Positions 35,158 to 47,445 of a stretch of 64,000 nt of DNA are shown here, in pieces. The notes under the pieces were generated by a model. The model saw nothing but the letters and a program-made list of their open reading frames with translations, was not told the origin of the DNA and did not search any database. Origin of the DNA: Siphonodentalium dalli (lineage: Eukaryota; Mollusca; Scaphopoda; Gadilida; Siphonodentaliidae). The translations under genes and the position numbers were made by a program. The stretch is from positions 59,043,301-59,107,300 of the forward strand of contig CP136061.1 of assembly GCA_032622095.1 (NCBI GenBank), written 5' to 3'. The first letter of the stretch is position 1. Every line of letters starts with the position of its first letter.

Positions 35158-37797
35158 TAGGTTTGAGACATTCAACATCTTACTGGTAGATCTAATGCTC
35201 ATACTTTCATTTTGACCAGGTAAACCGACAAGGGCCACATAGAAAACCAAAATTTGAATTCATATTATTCAAGTACATTAGAAACCCATACTAAGTATTC
35301 TCTGTTATTCTCTTCAGTTGTGGCATTCTTTTCAAATTTTACATATTTTGCAAAATTTGTTTTGAAGATTATGTTATCTTCTCTTCAATGCTGTTCAATG
35401 AGACAAATATAAGCAGATTCCATGATGATAATATGTGAACTGCTTGTAAAAAAATATATTTAAAATCTACCCAGATTTTCTACTGAATCATCAACTTCTT
35501 AGTCATTCTTGAAAAGTAAAATGAAGCAAGTTTGCAAAACTTTGTCTTTATTTATTCTGATTTCCCAGCAAATTAAATGCTTCTTTTATGTCTTATTTCA
35601 TGAATTTCACATTTTATTATATTTCGAGTACAGACAGGTTTATATATAGATATTTTAATACAAATACAAGGCAGAGTGACCCTGTTAACTTTTGAGGTAA
35701 TCACTTTTCTCATGATTATGCAGCCCACTCATTAACTTGAATTTATGCCAACTGAAATTTTTCCTTCATCTAACTCTGCTTAAAGGTCCATATATATTAG
35801 AGAAATAGTTCCTACTAGTAATTCTTAAAAAGTATCATTAACTGTAATGATTCTGTCTTCAAATTGAACAAAAATGATTCAAATGAAAAACTATAATCTT
35901 GATCAAACAAACTCTTTGATGTGATCATTATATAAAAAGCTCTGGAATTGAAATCACCTAGGAAATTAATTGGATTTTATTGTTGGGGTATTGACCATCT
36001 GATCAGATTCGTTCTGTTACTGACGAATCAAGCATTCCATTATCTGGGTCTCTGTTTCCCTTTTGTTCTGACATGCACCGATGCATTTACCCTGCACACA
36101 TTGGCAGGTGTTTCTTATTGATGAAATCAAGGAAATGAATTTACTATTGTCTAACATTGTGAGATCCAGGTGCCCATATCACATTTACTGTTATCATGTC
36201 CTCTGTACCTAAGCATATACCTTCAGGTAACGGCGTTGGTGTTGGTGGTGGTGCAACATAACATAACAATTTCAGTGATTTCTTTTTACCCCAACTGACC
36301 CCTCCCTCGCTGATTTTATCATGGAATTTTATGTTTTTTAATTGTCAAACATCCCTTTTAAATGAAAATAATCTTTTTATGTTTAATTTTTATTGTCTTT
36401 AAATATAAAAAACAACCCTTTTTTGTTTTGATATATTACTAAAACACCATTTTGTGCCTTTTTTATTATGTGTATGGGCCTCTTTTTAATGTATGGAAGG
36501 AGAAAGATGCATGCTTTTCTTGTTTTGCTTGTGTTTTACTTATAATTTTTCAGTCTAGTTGTTGTTTTGATTTTTCACTTCTGTTTGATACTCACCCTAA
36601 GTCTAAAAGGCTATTATAATACATGTGATATGTATATAAGTAATTTTGACAGAATTATGAGACATCAGATCTAAATTGCATTGAATAATGTAGCAATAGG
36701 TTAATAAAAGTTTCTCAAGTCGCATTTAATAGCCTAAATTATCACCTGAGGTTTACTTGTAAATCGCACATAATGAAGATTTACCTCTCACCAAACAGTG
36801 TTATGTACAAATTATTTGATGATGTCAGAATAGGTGGACTTATAAAAGTAGCTAATGTGTTATAATGATGTCTTATGATTCATTGAACCGGTACAATGGC
36901 AACTCTGTACCAAAATTTGGCATCATTTAGTCATATCAGATATGATCAGAATTAATAAATCAGACATGAACTTGATTCCAGGGTTATTTACAGAGAAAAA
37001 AATCATCTCATTACCCATATTCATCATATAAAAACTGCATTATTCTCGTAAATCAGTGGTAAGAAATGCACCAGACTAACACCATTGTTGTTGTTTTTTT
37101 CTAACTTACCTAACATATTGTAATCACATGTGCTTATCTGCATCATGGTAGCATGGCTGCTTTATAACTTCTTGTAGACATAAAACTAACATGAAATATA
37201 ACGTGTGCCTAGCATGACCAGAATCATCGCCTCAATGAAGCAGAGCATTATATGAGATGCATTGTATGAAGCATTCTGCTCAGAATTACGCGTCTTGCAC
37301 GGAAATTGTTTCTCATTTGATACCTGTACTAGTGTGAACGGCTTGATATTTCTGCTCACCGACTAAAAAGTTACGCAAGTCTATGTGAATTGTTATGCAT
37401 TTCTGATGTTTTTTTTCGGAGTAAATTGCTTCTGTTTCTGCATGCAGAGATTTCTGATATCACACATGTACTAACGAACTAAAAGTTCTGAAACTGTGCA
37501 ATTGTGATCGGAGTAATTGTGTTGGAATTTTTATTTGTGAATTGTTCAGGTGAAGTTAGTGACAGATTTCTTGGCTTGTGAGTTCCTTTGCAAACTATTC
37601 AAGATCTTATAGCTGTTTTCATATTTGTGGCATGAATTTGATAGAATCTGCTGTCATATATTTCTAAACATTTTAATGTGGGATGTTCTTAAAACAGCAG
37701 ATCGATATAGAATACTTCAGCCACAACAAAGAAAATCATAGATTATCATCGCCTCCCTTCTACCAATATTTGGCTGTCCCAAAGTTTTTCATTTCTG

Positions 37798-38060
37798 TTA
37801 ACTCTTTCTCAAGACTGGAGCTTCCTGAAATTTTGCAAAAACTCTGTGCCAATGCATTCTCGTAAATATGTGAGTCTCCCATTGAGAGCCTCGCATATAT
37901 AAGAGAATACATTGGCCTTAGAATATTAACCTTGACCTTGTTAGCCAGTGCATTCTCTTATATATGCGAGGCTCCCTATGGGAGACTCGCATATAAGAGA
38001 ATGCGTTGGCACAGGGTGTTTAATGCTGTACCAGCACAGCTCCCGTCATGAAAGGGTTAA
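37798..38060 (+). mobile_element. Family A MITE, full
   Basis: TTAACTCTTTCTCAAGACTGG left, two hairpins, CTCCCGTCATGAAAGGGTTAA right. Confidence 0.87.
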
Positions 38061-39399
38061 TTTGAACACAAAATTGTCAGAGGTTTCAACTTTGATTTAT
38101 TTCATATGGGTCAAATTGGTTGAAAAAGTAACAATTTATTACTTGTATAATTTCTACTGAGAAGCCATTAACCCTGAAATATCAGAAATACATGTATACC
38201 AAATTTTCACATCCATATTATAAACTCTTTCTTATCCTTGTAAACCTTCCTATCTGCCAATTTGAAAGAAAATTGTGATGATAATCTAGGTATTTAATTT
38301 GTATTGCCTTATTTTAAAACTGCAGTTTGGTATATATATAATAATAATTCTTTATATTTAATTGGGCCATATATTATTACAGATAGCCATATACTACTAC
38401 AGATAGCTTTAAGCTACATGTAGCTGTTGGAAGATTATTATAATTCTTGGGCTAGGGCTCTACACATTGATTTAAGAGGGTGTCACCCACCTCCTCCCTT
38501 GAATCCTAAATACCATTTAACATAGGGGGTGAATACTGAATACCAGTTTACAGATGGGGTGAATACACCCTCATACATACATTAATAGCCATTAACAATT
38601 ACTAGTTTGGTGTGCATTGTCAGCCAGATTTGTTTTCTTGCCCATATCCCTTAACTGATAGAAATAAAATTCCCTGGTGTGCTTACAGCACTCTATAATC
38701 ACCACATATGGTAGCTTTCAAAAAATGGTCGATAGGTTTTAGAATATATGCTATATTGGTCGAGCTCTTGTGGTATACTCCGGTAGACTCCAGCAACCAA
38801 CCAATCAATAACCCCCATGAGAGCGAACAATAAACACAAAGCTTCTTCTATCTGTGTTTCGATATATTGTGCAGTGTTGTGTATTGGACCGTATTTTATA
38901 TTCGTGCATGTATCGGCCTTCATGCATATGTATTACATTCCTGATCAATCAATAACTTGATTTGTTGTTATATCGAGCACTTAGTAGATACCTTGTAACA
39001 GTATTGGCTGCATAGGTCAGGAGGCAGGGTTGCAATTAAAGGATCCTTTGGAGACATAATCACAAAATAATATGACTTTGTTGATGTGTCAGCATTATGT
39101 AAAAGTCTTATATGTCGGTAAAGTAAATATGCCAACTGGAGATTCCATTTAAAACTGGTTGAAACTTGTACGAATTTTGTTTTCCGAAAAGGAACTTCTG
39201 TCCTTGAGTATTTCAACATTGAATAAAAACATCACTGAAAAATTTGACAAAATCTGCAGAATAATTTTAACCTTCAATTTGAAATGTATTACAATAGTAC
39301 AAGTAGATAAGAGAAGCTTAATTTGGTTGGCAGACCATTTCAAAGTGAGTACCCATCATTTTTGAAAAAACGAGACGTATTATGTTATTCGTTCTTTCG

Positions 39400-39705
39400 T
39401 TTTTTCCTTTCCGGATGATAACTTTAGTAAGTCTGAACTGAATGGAATGAAATTTGGGATGTGGGTTTACTAGCACAAAATACAGGTTAAGTAATTTGGG
39501 TTCCGCCCTCCAATTTTCACCAGAGTTACGGCCCTTTTAGTTGGAATTTGCACTCATTTTTCGTTTCCGATAATATCTTTAGTACGTCTGAACTTAATGA
39601 AATGAAATTTGGCTTGTGAGTTTACTAACCCAATATACAGGTCAAGTTCAAATATGGGTTCCGGCTGCCAATTTTCAGAGTTATGGCCCATTGTTGAAAT
39701 TACCA
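39400..39705 (+). repeat. Family H tandem core, two units of about 157 bp
   Basis: GAAATGAAATTTGG, TGAGTTTACTA and ATTTTCA(C)CAGAGTTACGG-type phrases recur once about 157 bp apart. The style (TCTGAACT...GAAATTTGG...GAGTTATGGCCC) resembles the 161-bp core of family G, so this may be a decayed relative. Confidence 0.7.
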
Positions 39706-40360
39706 CAGGCATATTTTGCTCTTGTTGCTGTGATGTTAGAATTCATACCCAGCATTTTCTGTTCTCCTAATGTTTCCTTTAAAGGGACTGGTCCTGTTTC
39801 AAATGTGTCAAAAATATTAATGTTCGTCACTGGAAAGCTTATTTTGAGATATGTTTGATATACCCGGTAACTGGGGACTGTTGGCAATTGTATTTTAGCT
39901 GAAGTATGTATTTTGTATAAATATTTATAAACTATAAACATTATCCTTTTCTTCAATACAAATCAACTCCAACAGTTAACAAATTTAAAGATATCTGCAA
40001 AATTGTTCTTCCTTTATAAAAATGTATTGACACAGATACATTGCTCTCCAACACTCTTTCTTACAAGCTTTTCAATGACATAATACTAATATTGACAAAT
40101 TTCTAACAATAAAACTCAGCATGTTGTCTGCCCCTTGAAATGCAAAATTTTATAAATTCTATTTTCCAGCATGCATTCCCCATTAGTGTGGTTAAGTGTT
40201 ATCTTACACACAACAGTAGTAGATGTTTTATAGTCCCTGCTTTTCTGTATGTGTCCTTCATTTGCATTCTTCATAGTCTAGAATATTGTTTGTATGTATT
40301 TTTGTTTGCATATATGTGTTTTCTAGATGTTTTACTTTTGTTTATATCCCTGTTTCTTAG

Positions 40361-40504
40361 GTTCGATGCCTGGTGCTAACCTTCCATCCAAAGCTATGTC
40401 AATGTCTATGAGCACCTTGTATATGAAAAACAAGCCTGAATTTTCTTCCACAACTGCTATTCCCTCCTCGTTGTCGAGTGCACTGCCTGCTGAGTCCATG
40501 CATG
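40361..40504 (+). CDS. MAP7: MAP7-family exon 4: Ser/Met-rich linker cassette
   Basis: A 144-nt exon (48 codons) behind a good acceptor (pyrimidine tract then TTTCTTAG) with a GTAAGA donor after 40504. Phase 1-1, so it can be skipped in frame. It encodes a Ser/Met/Ala-rich, low-complexity segment (for example SKAMSMSMSTLYMKNK and SSLSSALPAESMH) with no recognised domain, as expected of the variable linker of MAP7 proteins. Codon joins on both sides are sense codons. Support is splice motifs, open frame and phase agreement rather than recognisable homology, so it is less certain than the coiled-coil exons. A TTAA-flanked MITE and a segmental duplication lie just downstream in the next intron. 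Confidence 0.7.
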
Positions 40505-40695
40505 GTAAGATGGTTGCTTAGTTGTTTGAGGGTGCTTTATCTACTCGGGGCAACTAGTTACACAACAATAATAGATATCCATAACGCCACACAAAGTCAA
40601 TTTCCCCATTCTCAGGCCAATGCACATGGTCCTGAAAACATGCCAGGGCTCAAAATACATTTAATTTTGCGAGAATCAAATGCTGAATCAAGTTA

Positions 40696-40872
40696 CTCCC
40701 AGATGCCTAATAATAGTTTCGGCACGATTATTAATTTTGGAGAAAATTCCCAACGATCACTATTATTTGGCATTGAGACATAGAGTGAAATTGCCATCAC
40801 TTTTATTAATTTCAGCCTAAATCTCCACCCATCACTATTAATAGGCCATCACGTTTATTAGGCAATTGAGAG
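40696..40872. mobile_element. 177-bp MITE with TA duplication
   Basis: Ends CTCCCAGATGCCTAATAA and TTATTAGGCAATTGAGAG are imperfect inverted repeats. TA flanks it at 40694-40695 and 40873-40874. The paralogue at 32478-32479 has a single TA and no insert. Confidence 0.87.
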
Positions 40873-40948
40873 TAGTCATAAAGCACTGAAAATTTAAAAG
40901 TTTCACAAGAATCATTACTAGTATCGATTCGGTGATTCCCATCGAATA

Positions 40949-41079
40949 TTAACCCTTTCAGTGCCAAGTCTAAGAGCTCTTTCCATCAATGTATCACATT
41001 ATTATAATCAATAAATTTGAAAAATGATCAAGGAAATATGCGTTGATACAAAAATCGGACTTGGCACTGAAAGGGTTAA
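40949..41079. mobile_element. Family L TTAA MITE, internally deleted
   Basis: TTAACCCTTTCAGTGCCAAG and CTTGGCACTGAAAGGGTTAA bound a half-length copy of the palindrome seen whole at 60088-60302. Confidence 0.9.
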
Positions 41080-41207
41080 GGCCTGCATGACCATGCATCA
41101 TTTGCGTTTAATATGTCGGAGAAATCAGGAAGTGAGATTGATCAGATTTCTGATTCATTACTCTAATTAGTAACTATAACTAAAAATAATGGCGACTGCA
41201 ATCTCAG

Positions 41208-42499
41208 TAGGGCTGCAACTATACGCCCACCTCATGATTCGATACGTATCACAATTTTTTGCAAAGATACAATACATATCACGATACATTCCAGACTGAA
41301 AATTGGACCAGTTTACAACTTTTGCATACTTTGCAAATTTTGCATATTGTTTTGGTGTTGTCAATTTTCCACACACCATCTTTCTCAAAGGCACAAAAAC
41401 CTAAGTGTTTCCATACAGGTGCTTTAAATTTCACCGGCGCAAGACATTTATTGGAGTTACCTTGCCTATGCCCAGTTGAGAACTTGTAATTATCCCCTGC
41501 CAAATTAAAAATTTGCGGGGGATTAGGAATGGGTTCCATCCATCCGTCTGTTTGTCCGTCCGTCCCGAATTTGTAAGAGTCATAACTTGAACAAATATCA
41601 ACGGATTACAAAGATTGTGGTGTATGAGTTCACCTGACCATTACCTAGAATGAGTTCGCAAGCCAGTTCCGGCCAGATATTTTTACCGGAGTTATTGGTC
41701 TTTGTTTATTATTTTTGTCGAATTTACCAAATAGCAAATAGACGACGTCACAGGGCTCATTTCCACAAATCTCAACGGACGGACTTCAAAGATATTTGGT
41801 ATATGAGTTCACCTGACCATTACCTAGAATGAGTTCGCAAGCCAGATCCGGCCGGATATTTTTACTGGAGTTATTGGACTATGTTTATTATTTTTGTCGA
41901 ATTTACCAAATAGCAAATAGATGATGTCACAGGGCTCATTTCCACAAATGTCAACGGATTTCAAAGATATTTGGTATATGAGTTCACATGACCAGTATCT
42001 ATAACAATTTCCCAAACCAGGTCCGGCCAGATATTTTCAGCAGAGTTATTGGTCACATGGCTAATTTCCACAAATGTCTGTACCTAAAATGAGTTCGCAA
42101 GCCAGGCTTTTTGACAAAATTCCACCTCTTGTTTAGCACATACTGAGAACACAAACACTATTGAGAATGCACTTCCCCCAACTGCACAATTCAGCGAGGG
42201 ATACCGTCGTCTGCGACTGCTTGTTTTAGCATGGTCTGATAGTTATTGATTTCAAATTTCAAAGGTCATTGAGGCATTGACCATCGATATAATGGAAGAA
42301 CAAGAATTTTGATTTGTTAACAGATCATGAAACTACGGAATTATTGCGGTTATGGCCAATGAAAAGAGTTCTATCAGAGTGCTTGGGCGATCAAAATAAG
42401 GATCGAAAATGTACCTGAATAATTACTGAAGGAACTGTGTATCGCACTGCTGGTAAACATCACGTTTCACCGAAACCGCAGTGAATCATTACAGCCCTA
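41208..42499. mobile_element. hAT element (1292 bp) containing a rolling-circle-like element
   Basis: Ends TAGGGCTGCAACTATACG and CATTACAGCCCTA share the TAGGGCTG terminal motif. The 8-bp direct repeat AATCTCAG flanks it (41200-41207, 42500-42507). Its interior includes family E (41489-42133). No transposase was recognised. Confidence 0.9.
41489..42133 (+). mobile_element. Family E rolling-circle-like element, copy 1
   Basis: Opens with a hairpin (CCCCTGCCAAATT pairing with AATTTGCGGGGG), then a CCATCCGTCTGTTTGTCCG tract and a tandem core of about 179 bp (ATGAGTTCACCTGACCATTA...). It ends CCACCTCTTGTT. It has no long inverted ends and no evident target duplication, as in Helentron-type elements. 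Confidence 0.72.
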
Positions 42500-42915
42500 A
42501 ATCTCAGTCATTAAAAATGTGTCCACGTATTTGATTGGTTGATTTTGGACAAATTAAATCACACAATGTATCAATAAAAGTTTCGCAGACATCTGCTAGG
42601 AAAATATTATCCACAGGCAACTGAAATTAAACCTGGAGCTAGTTTATTGCGGAGGTTCGATGCCTCATTTTCATGTGCCCTCAGAAATAAAAAATAAAAT
42701 CGCTGATGCATGCTTTTAAAAATGTTTTGGCCTGAGAAACAGGAAATGAACTTTGTATGGCCTAAAATCTATCCTAAATATGTCATTCTTGTGCCTCGGT
42801 TTTCGATTATATCCTTGTAGAAATACTGCTAACATTAGATTTTGTTATAATTTAGGTAGTACATAACAAATACTCTTCCCACAGACAGTGCTACTCTCTA
42901 CAAGTGGACTATTTT

Positions 42916-43405
42916 TAGTCGAGTTTTTTTCCAAAACTCGTCTTATAGTTTGATGGTGGGCGGACGGGCGGGTGGGCGGCGTGTTTTGCTTATAACTCAA
43001 CCGTTTATTGACGGATTAAATTTTTGGTGTGTGAGTACATATCCATGCACGTAAGCTGCAGACAAAAAAATCGGGTTCGTCCGCACATTTATTACAGAGT
43101 TATGGCCCTTTGCCATTTTTCACTGATTTTAGGCTCGTTAGCGCAACAACTTCAACAAACGTTATCTGATTCGATTGAAATTTGGGATATAGGTGTCTCC
43201 CAAGAATATCTCGTACGAGTTCGAAAACCGGCCTGGTCCGATAAAATTTGATAGAGTTATGGCCCTTAATTAGTCATTTTTCACGAATTTTCAGCTTGTT
43301 AGCGCGTTAACTTCAACAAACGTTATCCGATTTGATTGAAATTTGGTATATAGGTGTCTCCCAAGAATATCTCGGACGAGTTCGAAAACCGGCCTGGTCC
43401 GATAT
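42916..43405 (+). mobile_element. Family G rolling-circle-like element, truncated copy 1
   Basis: Starts with the hairpin TAGTCGAGTTTTTTTCC / AAAACTCG, then a GGCGGACGGGCGGGTGGGCGG tract and 161-bp core units, cut at the duplication breakpoint. Confidence 0.8.
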
Positions 43406-43486
43406 CGCACTATTGAGAATGCACTTCCCCAACTGCACAATTCAGCGAGGGATACCGTCGTCTGCGACTGCTTGTTTTAGCATGGT

Positions 43487-43525
43487 CTGATAGAACTCTT
43501 TTCATTGGCCATAACCGCAATAATT
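43487..43525 (-). repeat. 39-bp microinversion at a duplication joint
   Basis: CTGATAGAACTCTTTTCATT through CCGCAATAATT is the exact reverse complement of 42339-42377. CTGATAG is shared by both sides of the left joint, and TT by the right joint with family E flank. Confidence 0.88.
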
Positions 43526-43535
43526 GAGAACTTGT

Positions 43536-44002
43536 AATTATCCCCTGCCAAATTAAAAATTTGCGGGGGATTAGGAATGGGTTCCATCCATCCGTCTGTT
43601 TGTCCGTCCGTCCCGAATTTGTAAGAGTCATAACTTGAACAAATATCAACGGATTACAAAGATTGTGGTGTATGAGTTCACCTGACCATTACCTAGAATG
43701 AGTTCGCAAGCCAGATCCGGCCGGATATTTTTACTGGAGTTATTGGACTATGTTTATTATTTTTGTCGAATTTACCAAATAGCAAATAGATGATGTCACA
43801 GGGCTCATTTCCACAAATGTCAACGGATTTCAAAGATATTTGGTATATGAGTTCACATGACCAGTATCTATAACAATTTCCCAAACCAGGTCCGGCCAGA
43901 TATTTTCAGCAGAGTTATTGGTCACATGGCTAATTTCCACAAATGTCTGTACCTAAAATGAGTTCGCAAGCCAGGCTTTTTGACAAAATTCCACCTCTTG
44001 TT
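43536..44002 (+). mobile_element. Family E element, copy 2 with one core unit fewer
   Basis: Same hairpin start and CCACCTCTTGTT end as copy 1, but about 179 bp shorter by loss of one core unit. Confidence 0.85.
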
Positions 44003-44784
44003 TAGCACATACTGAGAACACACACACTATTGAGAATGCACTTCCCCCAACTGCACAATTCAGCGAGGGATACCGTCGTCTGCGACTGCTTGTTTTAGCA
44101 TGGTCTGATAGTTATTGATTTTAAATTTCAAAGGTCATTGAGGCATTGACCATCGATATAATGGAAGAACAAGAATTTTGATTTGTTAACAGATCATGAA
44201 ACTACGGAATTATTGCGGTTATGGCCAATGAAAAGAGTTCTATCAGAGTGCTTGGGCGATCAAAATAAGGATCGAAAATGTACCTGAATAATTACTGAAG
44301 GAACTGTGTATCGCACTGCTGGTAAACATCACGTTTCACCGAAACCGCAGTGAATCATTACAGCCCTAAATCTCAGTCATTAAAAATGTGTCCACGTATT
44401 TGATTGGTTGATTTTGGACAAATTAAATCACACAATGTATCAATAAAAGTTTCGCAGACATCTGCTAGGAAAATATTATCCACAGGCAACTGAAATTAAA
44501 CCTGGAGCTAGTTTATTGCGGAGGTTCGATGCCTCATTTTCATGTGCCCTCAGAAATAAAAAATAAAATCGCTGATGCATGCTTTTAAAAATGTTTTGGC
44601 TTGAGAAACAGGAAATGAACTTTGTATGGCCTAAAATCTATCCTAAATATGTCATTCTTGTGCCTCGGTTTTCGATTATATCCTTGTAGAAATACTGCTA
44701 ACATTAGATTTTGTTATAATTTAGGTAGTACATAACAAATACTCTTCCCACAGACAGTGCTACTCTCTACAAGTGGACTATTTT

Positions 44785-45281
44785 TAGTCGAGTTTTTTTC
44801 CAAAACTCGTCTTATAGTTTGATGGTGGGCGGACAGGCGGGGAGGGCGGGTGGGCGGCGTGTTTTGCTTATAACTCAACCGTTTATTGACGGATTAAATT
44901 TTTGGTGTGTGAGTACATATCCATGCACGTAAGCTGCAGACAAAAAAATCGGGTTCGTCCGCACATTTATTACAGAGTTATGGCCCTTTGCCATTTTTCA
45001 CTGATTTTAGGCTCGTTAGCGCAACAACTTCAACAAACGTTATCTGATTCGATTGAAATTTGGGATATAGGTGTCTCCCAAGAATATCTCGTACGAGTTC
45101 GAAAACCGGCCTGGTCCGATAAAATTTGATAGAGTTATGGCCCTTAATTAGTCATTTTTCACGAATTTTCAGCTTGTTAGCGCGTTAACTTCAACAAACG
45201 TTATCCGATTTGATTGAAATTTGGTATATAGGTGTCTCCCAAGAATATCTCGGACGAGTTCGAAAACCGGCCTGGTCCGAT
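44785..45281 (+). mobile_element. Family G element, truncated copy 2
   Basis: Matches 42916-43405 with an extra GGCGGGGA-type unit in the G-rich tract and ends at the same breakpoint. Confidence 0.85.
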
Positions 45282-46044
45282 ATCGCACTATTGAGAATGC
45301 ACTTCCCCAACTGCACAATTCAGCGAGGGATACCGTCGTCTGCGACTGCTTGTTTTAGCATGGTCTGATAGTTATTGATTTTAAATTTCAAAGGTCATTG
45401 AGGCATTGACCATCGATATAATGGAAGAACAAGAATTTTGATTTGTTAACAGATCATGAAACTACGGAATTATTGCGGTTATGGCCAATGAAAAGAGTTC
45501 TATCAGAGTGCTTGGGCGATCAAAATAAGGATCGAAAATGTACCTGAATAATTACTGAAGGAACTGTGTATCGCACTGCTGGTAAACATCACGTTTCACC
45601 GAAACCGCAGTGAATCATTACAGCCCTAAATCTCAGTCATTAAAAATGTGTCCACGTATTTGATTGGTTGATTTTGGACAAATTAAATCACACAATGTAT
45701 CAATAAAAGTTTCGCAGACATCTGCTAGGAAAATATTATCCACAGGCAACTGAAATTAAACCTGGAGCTAGTTTATTGCGGAGGTTCGATGCCTCATTTT
45801 CATGTGCCCTCAGAAATAAAAAATAAAATCGCTGATGCATGCTTTTAAAAATGTTTTGGCTTGAGAAACAGGAAATGAACTTTGTATGGCCTAAAATCTA
45901 TCCTAAATATGTCATTCTTGTGCCTCGGTTTTCGATTATATCCTTGTAGAAATACTGCTAACATTAGATTTTGTTATAATTTAGGTAGTACATAACAAAT
46001 ACTCTTCCCACAGACAGTGCTACTCTCTACAAGTGGACTATTTT

Positions 46045-47153
46045 TAGTCGAGTTTTTTTCCAAAATTCGACTTATAGTTTGATGGTGGGCGGACAGGCGC
46101 GAGGGCGGGTGGGCGGCGTGTTTTGCTTATAACTCAACCGTTTATTGACGGATTAAATTTTTGGTGTGTGAGTACATATCCATGCACGTAAGCTGCAGAC
46201 AAAAAATCGGGTTCGTCCGCACATTTATTACAGAGTTATGGCCCTTTGCCATTTTTCACTGATTTTAGGCTCGTTAGCGCAATAAACGTTATCTGATTCG
46301 ATTGAAATTTGGGATATAGGTGTCTCCCAAGAATATCTCGTACGAGTTCGAAAACCGGCCTGGTCCGATAAAATTTGATAGAGTTATGGCCCTTAATTAG
46401 TCATTTTTCACGAATTTTCAGCTCGTTAGCGCGTTAACTTCAACAAACGTTAACCGATTTGATTGAAATTTGGTATATAGGTGTCTCCCAAGAATATCTC
46501 GGACGAGTTCGAAAACCGGCCTGGTCCGATAAAATTTGATAGAGTTATGGCCCTTAATTAGTCATTTTTCACGAATTTTCAGCTCGTTAGCGCGATAACT
46601 TCAACAAACGTTATCCGATTTGATTGAAATTTGGTATATAGGTGTCTCCCAAGAATATCTCGGACGAGTTCGAAAACTGGCCTGGTCCGATAAAATTTGA
46701 TAGAGTTATGGCTCTTAATTAGTCATTTTTCAGCTCGTTAGCGCGATAACTTCAACAAACGTTATCCGATTTGATTGAAATTTGGTATATAGGTGTCTCC
46801 CAAGAATATCTCGGACCAGTTCGAAAACCAGCCTGGTCCGATAAAATTTTATAGAGTTATGGCCCTTAATTAGTCATTTTTCATGAATTTTCAGCTCGTT
46901 AGCGCGATAACTTCAACAAACGTTATCCGATTTGATTGAAATTTGGTATAGACATACTTGCCAAGAATATCTCGGTCGAGTTCGAAAACCGGCCAGGTCT
47001 GATAAAATTTGATAGAGTTATGGCCCTTAATTAGTCATTTTTCGATTTTACCTATTAATTAGTCTACCGATACTGATGCACACCAATTGGCAGTAGCCAC
47101 CGGCGGTAAGCCACCGAAAACGAGACACAGCATCTCTGATGCCACCTCTTGTT
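46045..47153 (+). mobile_element. Family G rolling-circle-like element, complete copy
   Basis: The start hairpin is followed by 161-bp units beginning GAGTTATGGCCCTTAATTAG (46381, 46542, 46703, 46854, 47015; one unit is 151 bp). A tail with CACCGGCGGTAAGCCACCG and a GCATC-TCT-GATGC hairpin leads directly into CCACCTCTTGTT. The short ATG frames in this family are products of the repeat and not a protein. Confidence 0.85.
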
Positions 47154-47319
47154 CTCCATTATAATCTTGTGTTGAAACGGATGATTGATAAAAAAAATAA
47201 TAAAATAGACAAAATAAAGGAATGTATGTCACCAAAATATGATTAACTATTAGTGTAACACTGTTATTGATGCTGCCAAATATTGGAAGCACATCAAATG
47301 GAACATTATAGCAGTTGAA

Positions 47320-47445
47320 GCCTAAGCAGAATGAGGTTCCCAGAGGCTGAATTTGGTGATGCTAGCCTGCAATGTGGGATAGCGTCACTAAATTTAATCT
47401 CTGGGGACCTCATTCTGCAAATTACAGACACTATTTGCAGGCTTG
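47320..47445. mobile_element. Family C MITE, right-end fragment
   Basis: AGCAGAATGAGGTTCCCAG to GACACTATTTGCAGGCTTG, equivalent to the last 125 bp of 3182-3641. Confidence 0.8.

Larger units (their letters stand above)
27943..40360 (+). other. 12.4-kb intron 3 of the MAP7-family gene
   Basis: Apart from the listed MITEs (28.1-30.1, 32.0, 34.6-35.2, 37.8-38.1 kb) and a decayed tandem-core repeat (39400-39705), stretches such as 30110-31970, 32600-34650 and 35160-37790 are A+T-rich and show no exon or recognisable repeat. Confidence 0.72.
40645..41095 (+). repeat. Family M repeat interrupted by two MITEs
   Basis: GCCAGGGCTCAAAATACATT at the left and ATTCGGTGATTCCCATCG later match 32436-32575. 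The matches are separated by a TA-flanked MITE at 40696-40872 and a TTAA-flanked MITE at 40949-41079. Confidence 0.85.
41476..47153 (+). repeat. Recent segmental duplication with rearrangement
   Basis: The block around 42134-43405 recurs almost base for base at 44003-45281 (offset 1869-1878), and its left part recurs again at 45282 onward (offset 1260 from the second copy). The block spans a hAT right end, non-repetitive flank and the start of family G, so a DNA segment was copied, not a single transposon. Identical joins (CCGATATCGCACTATTGAG) at about 43403 and 45281 mark one breakpoint. An assembly artefact is possible. Confidence 0.9.

Noticed and set aside
43024-45129. Two identical 75-codon frames (43024-43251 and 44902-45129)
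   Set aside because: They are translations of family G repeat sequence in duplicated copies. The reading frame breaks in the third copy (46.1-46.4 kb), so no protein is indicated.
46381-47040. Possible CRISPR-like array because of regular spacing
   Set aside because: The 161-bp units are contiguous tandem repeats without unique spacers, in a clearly eukaryotic sequence.
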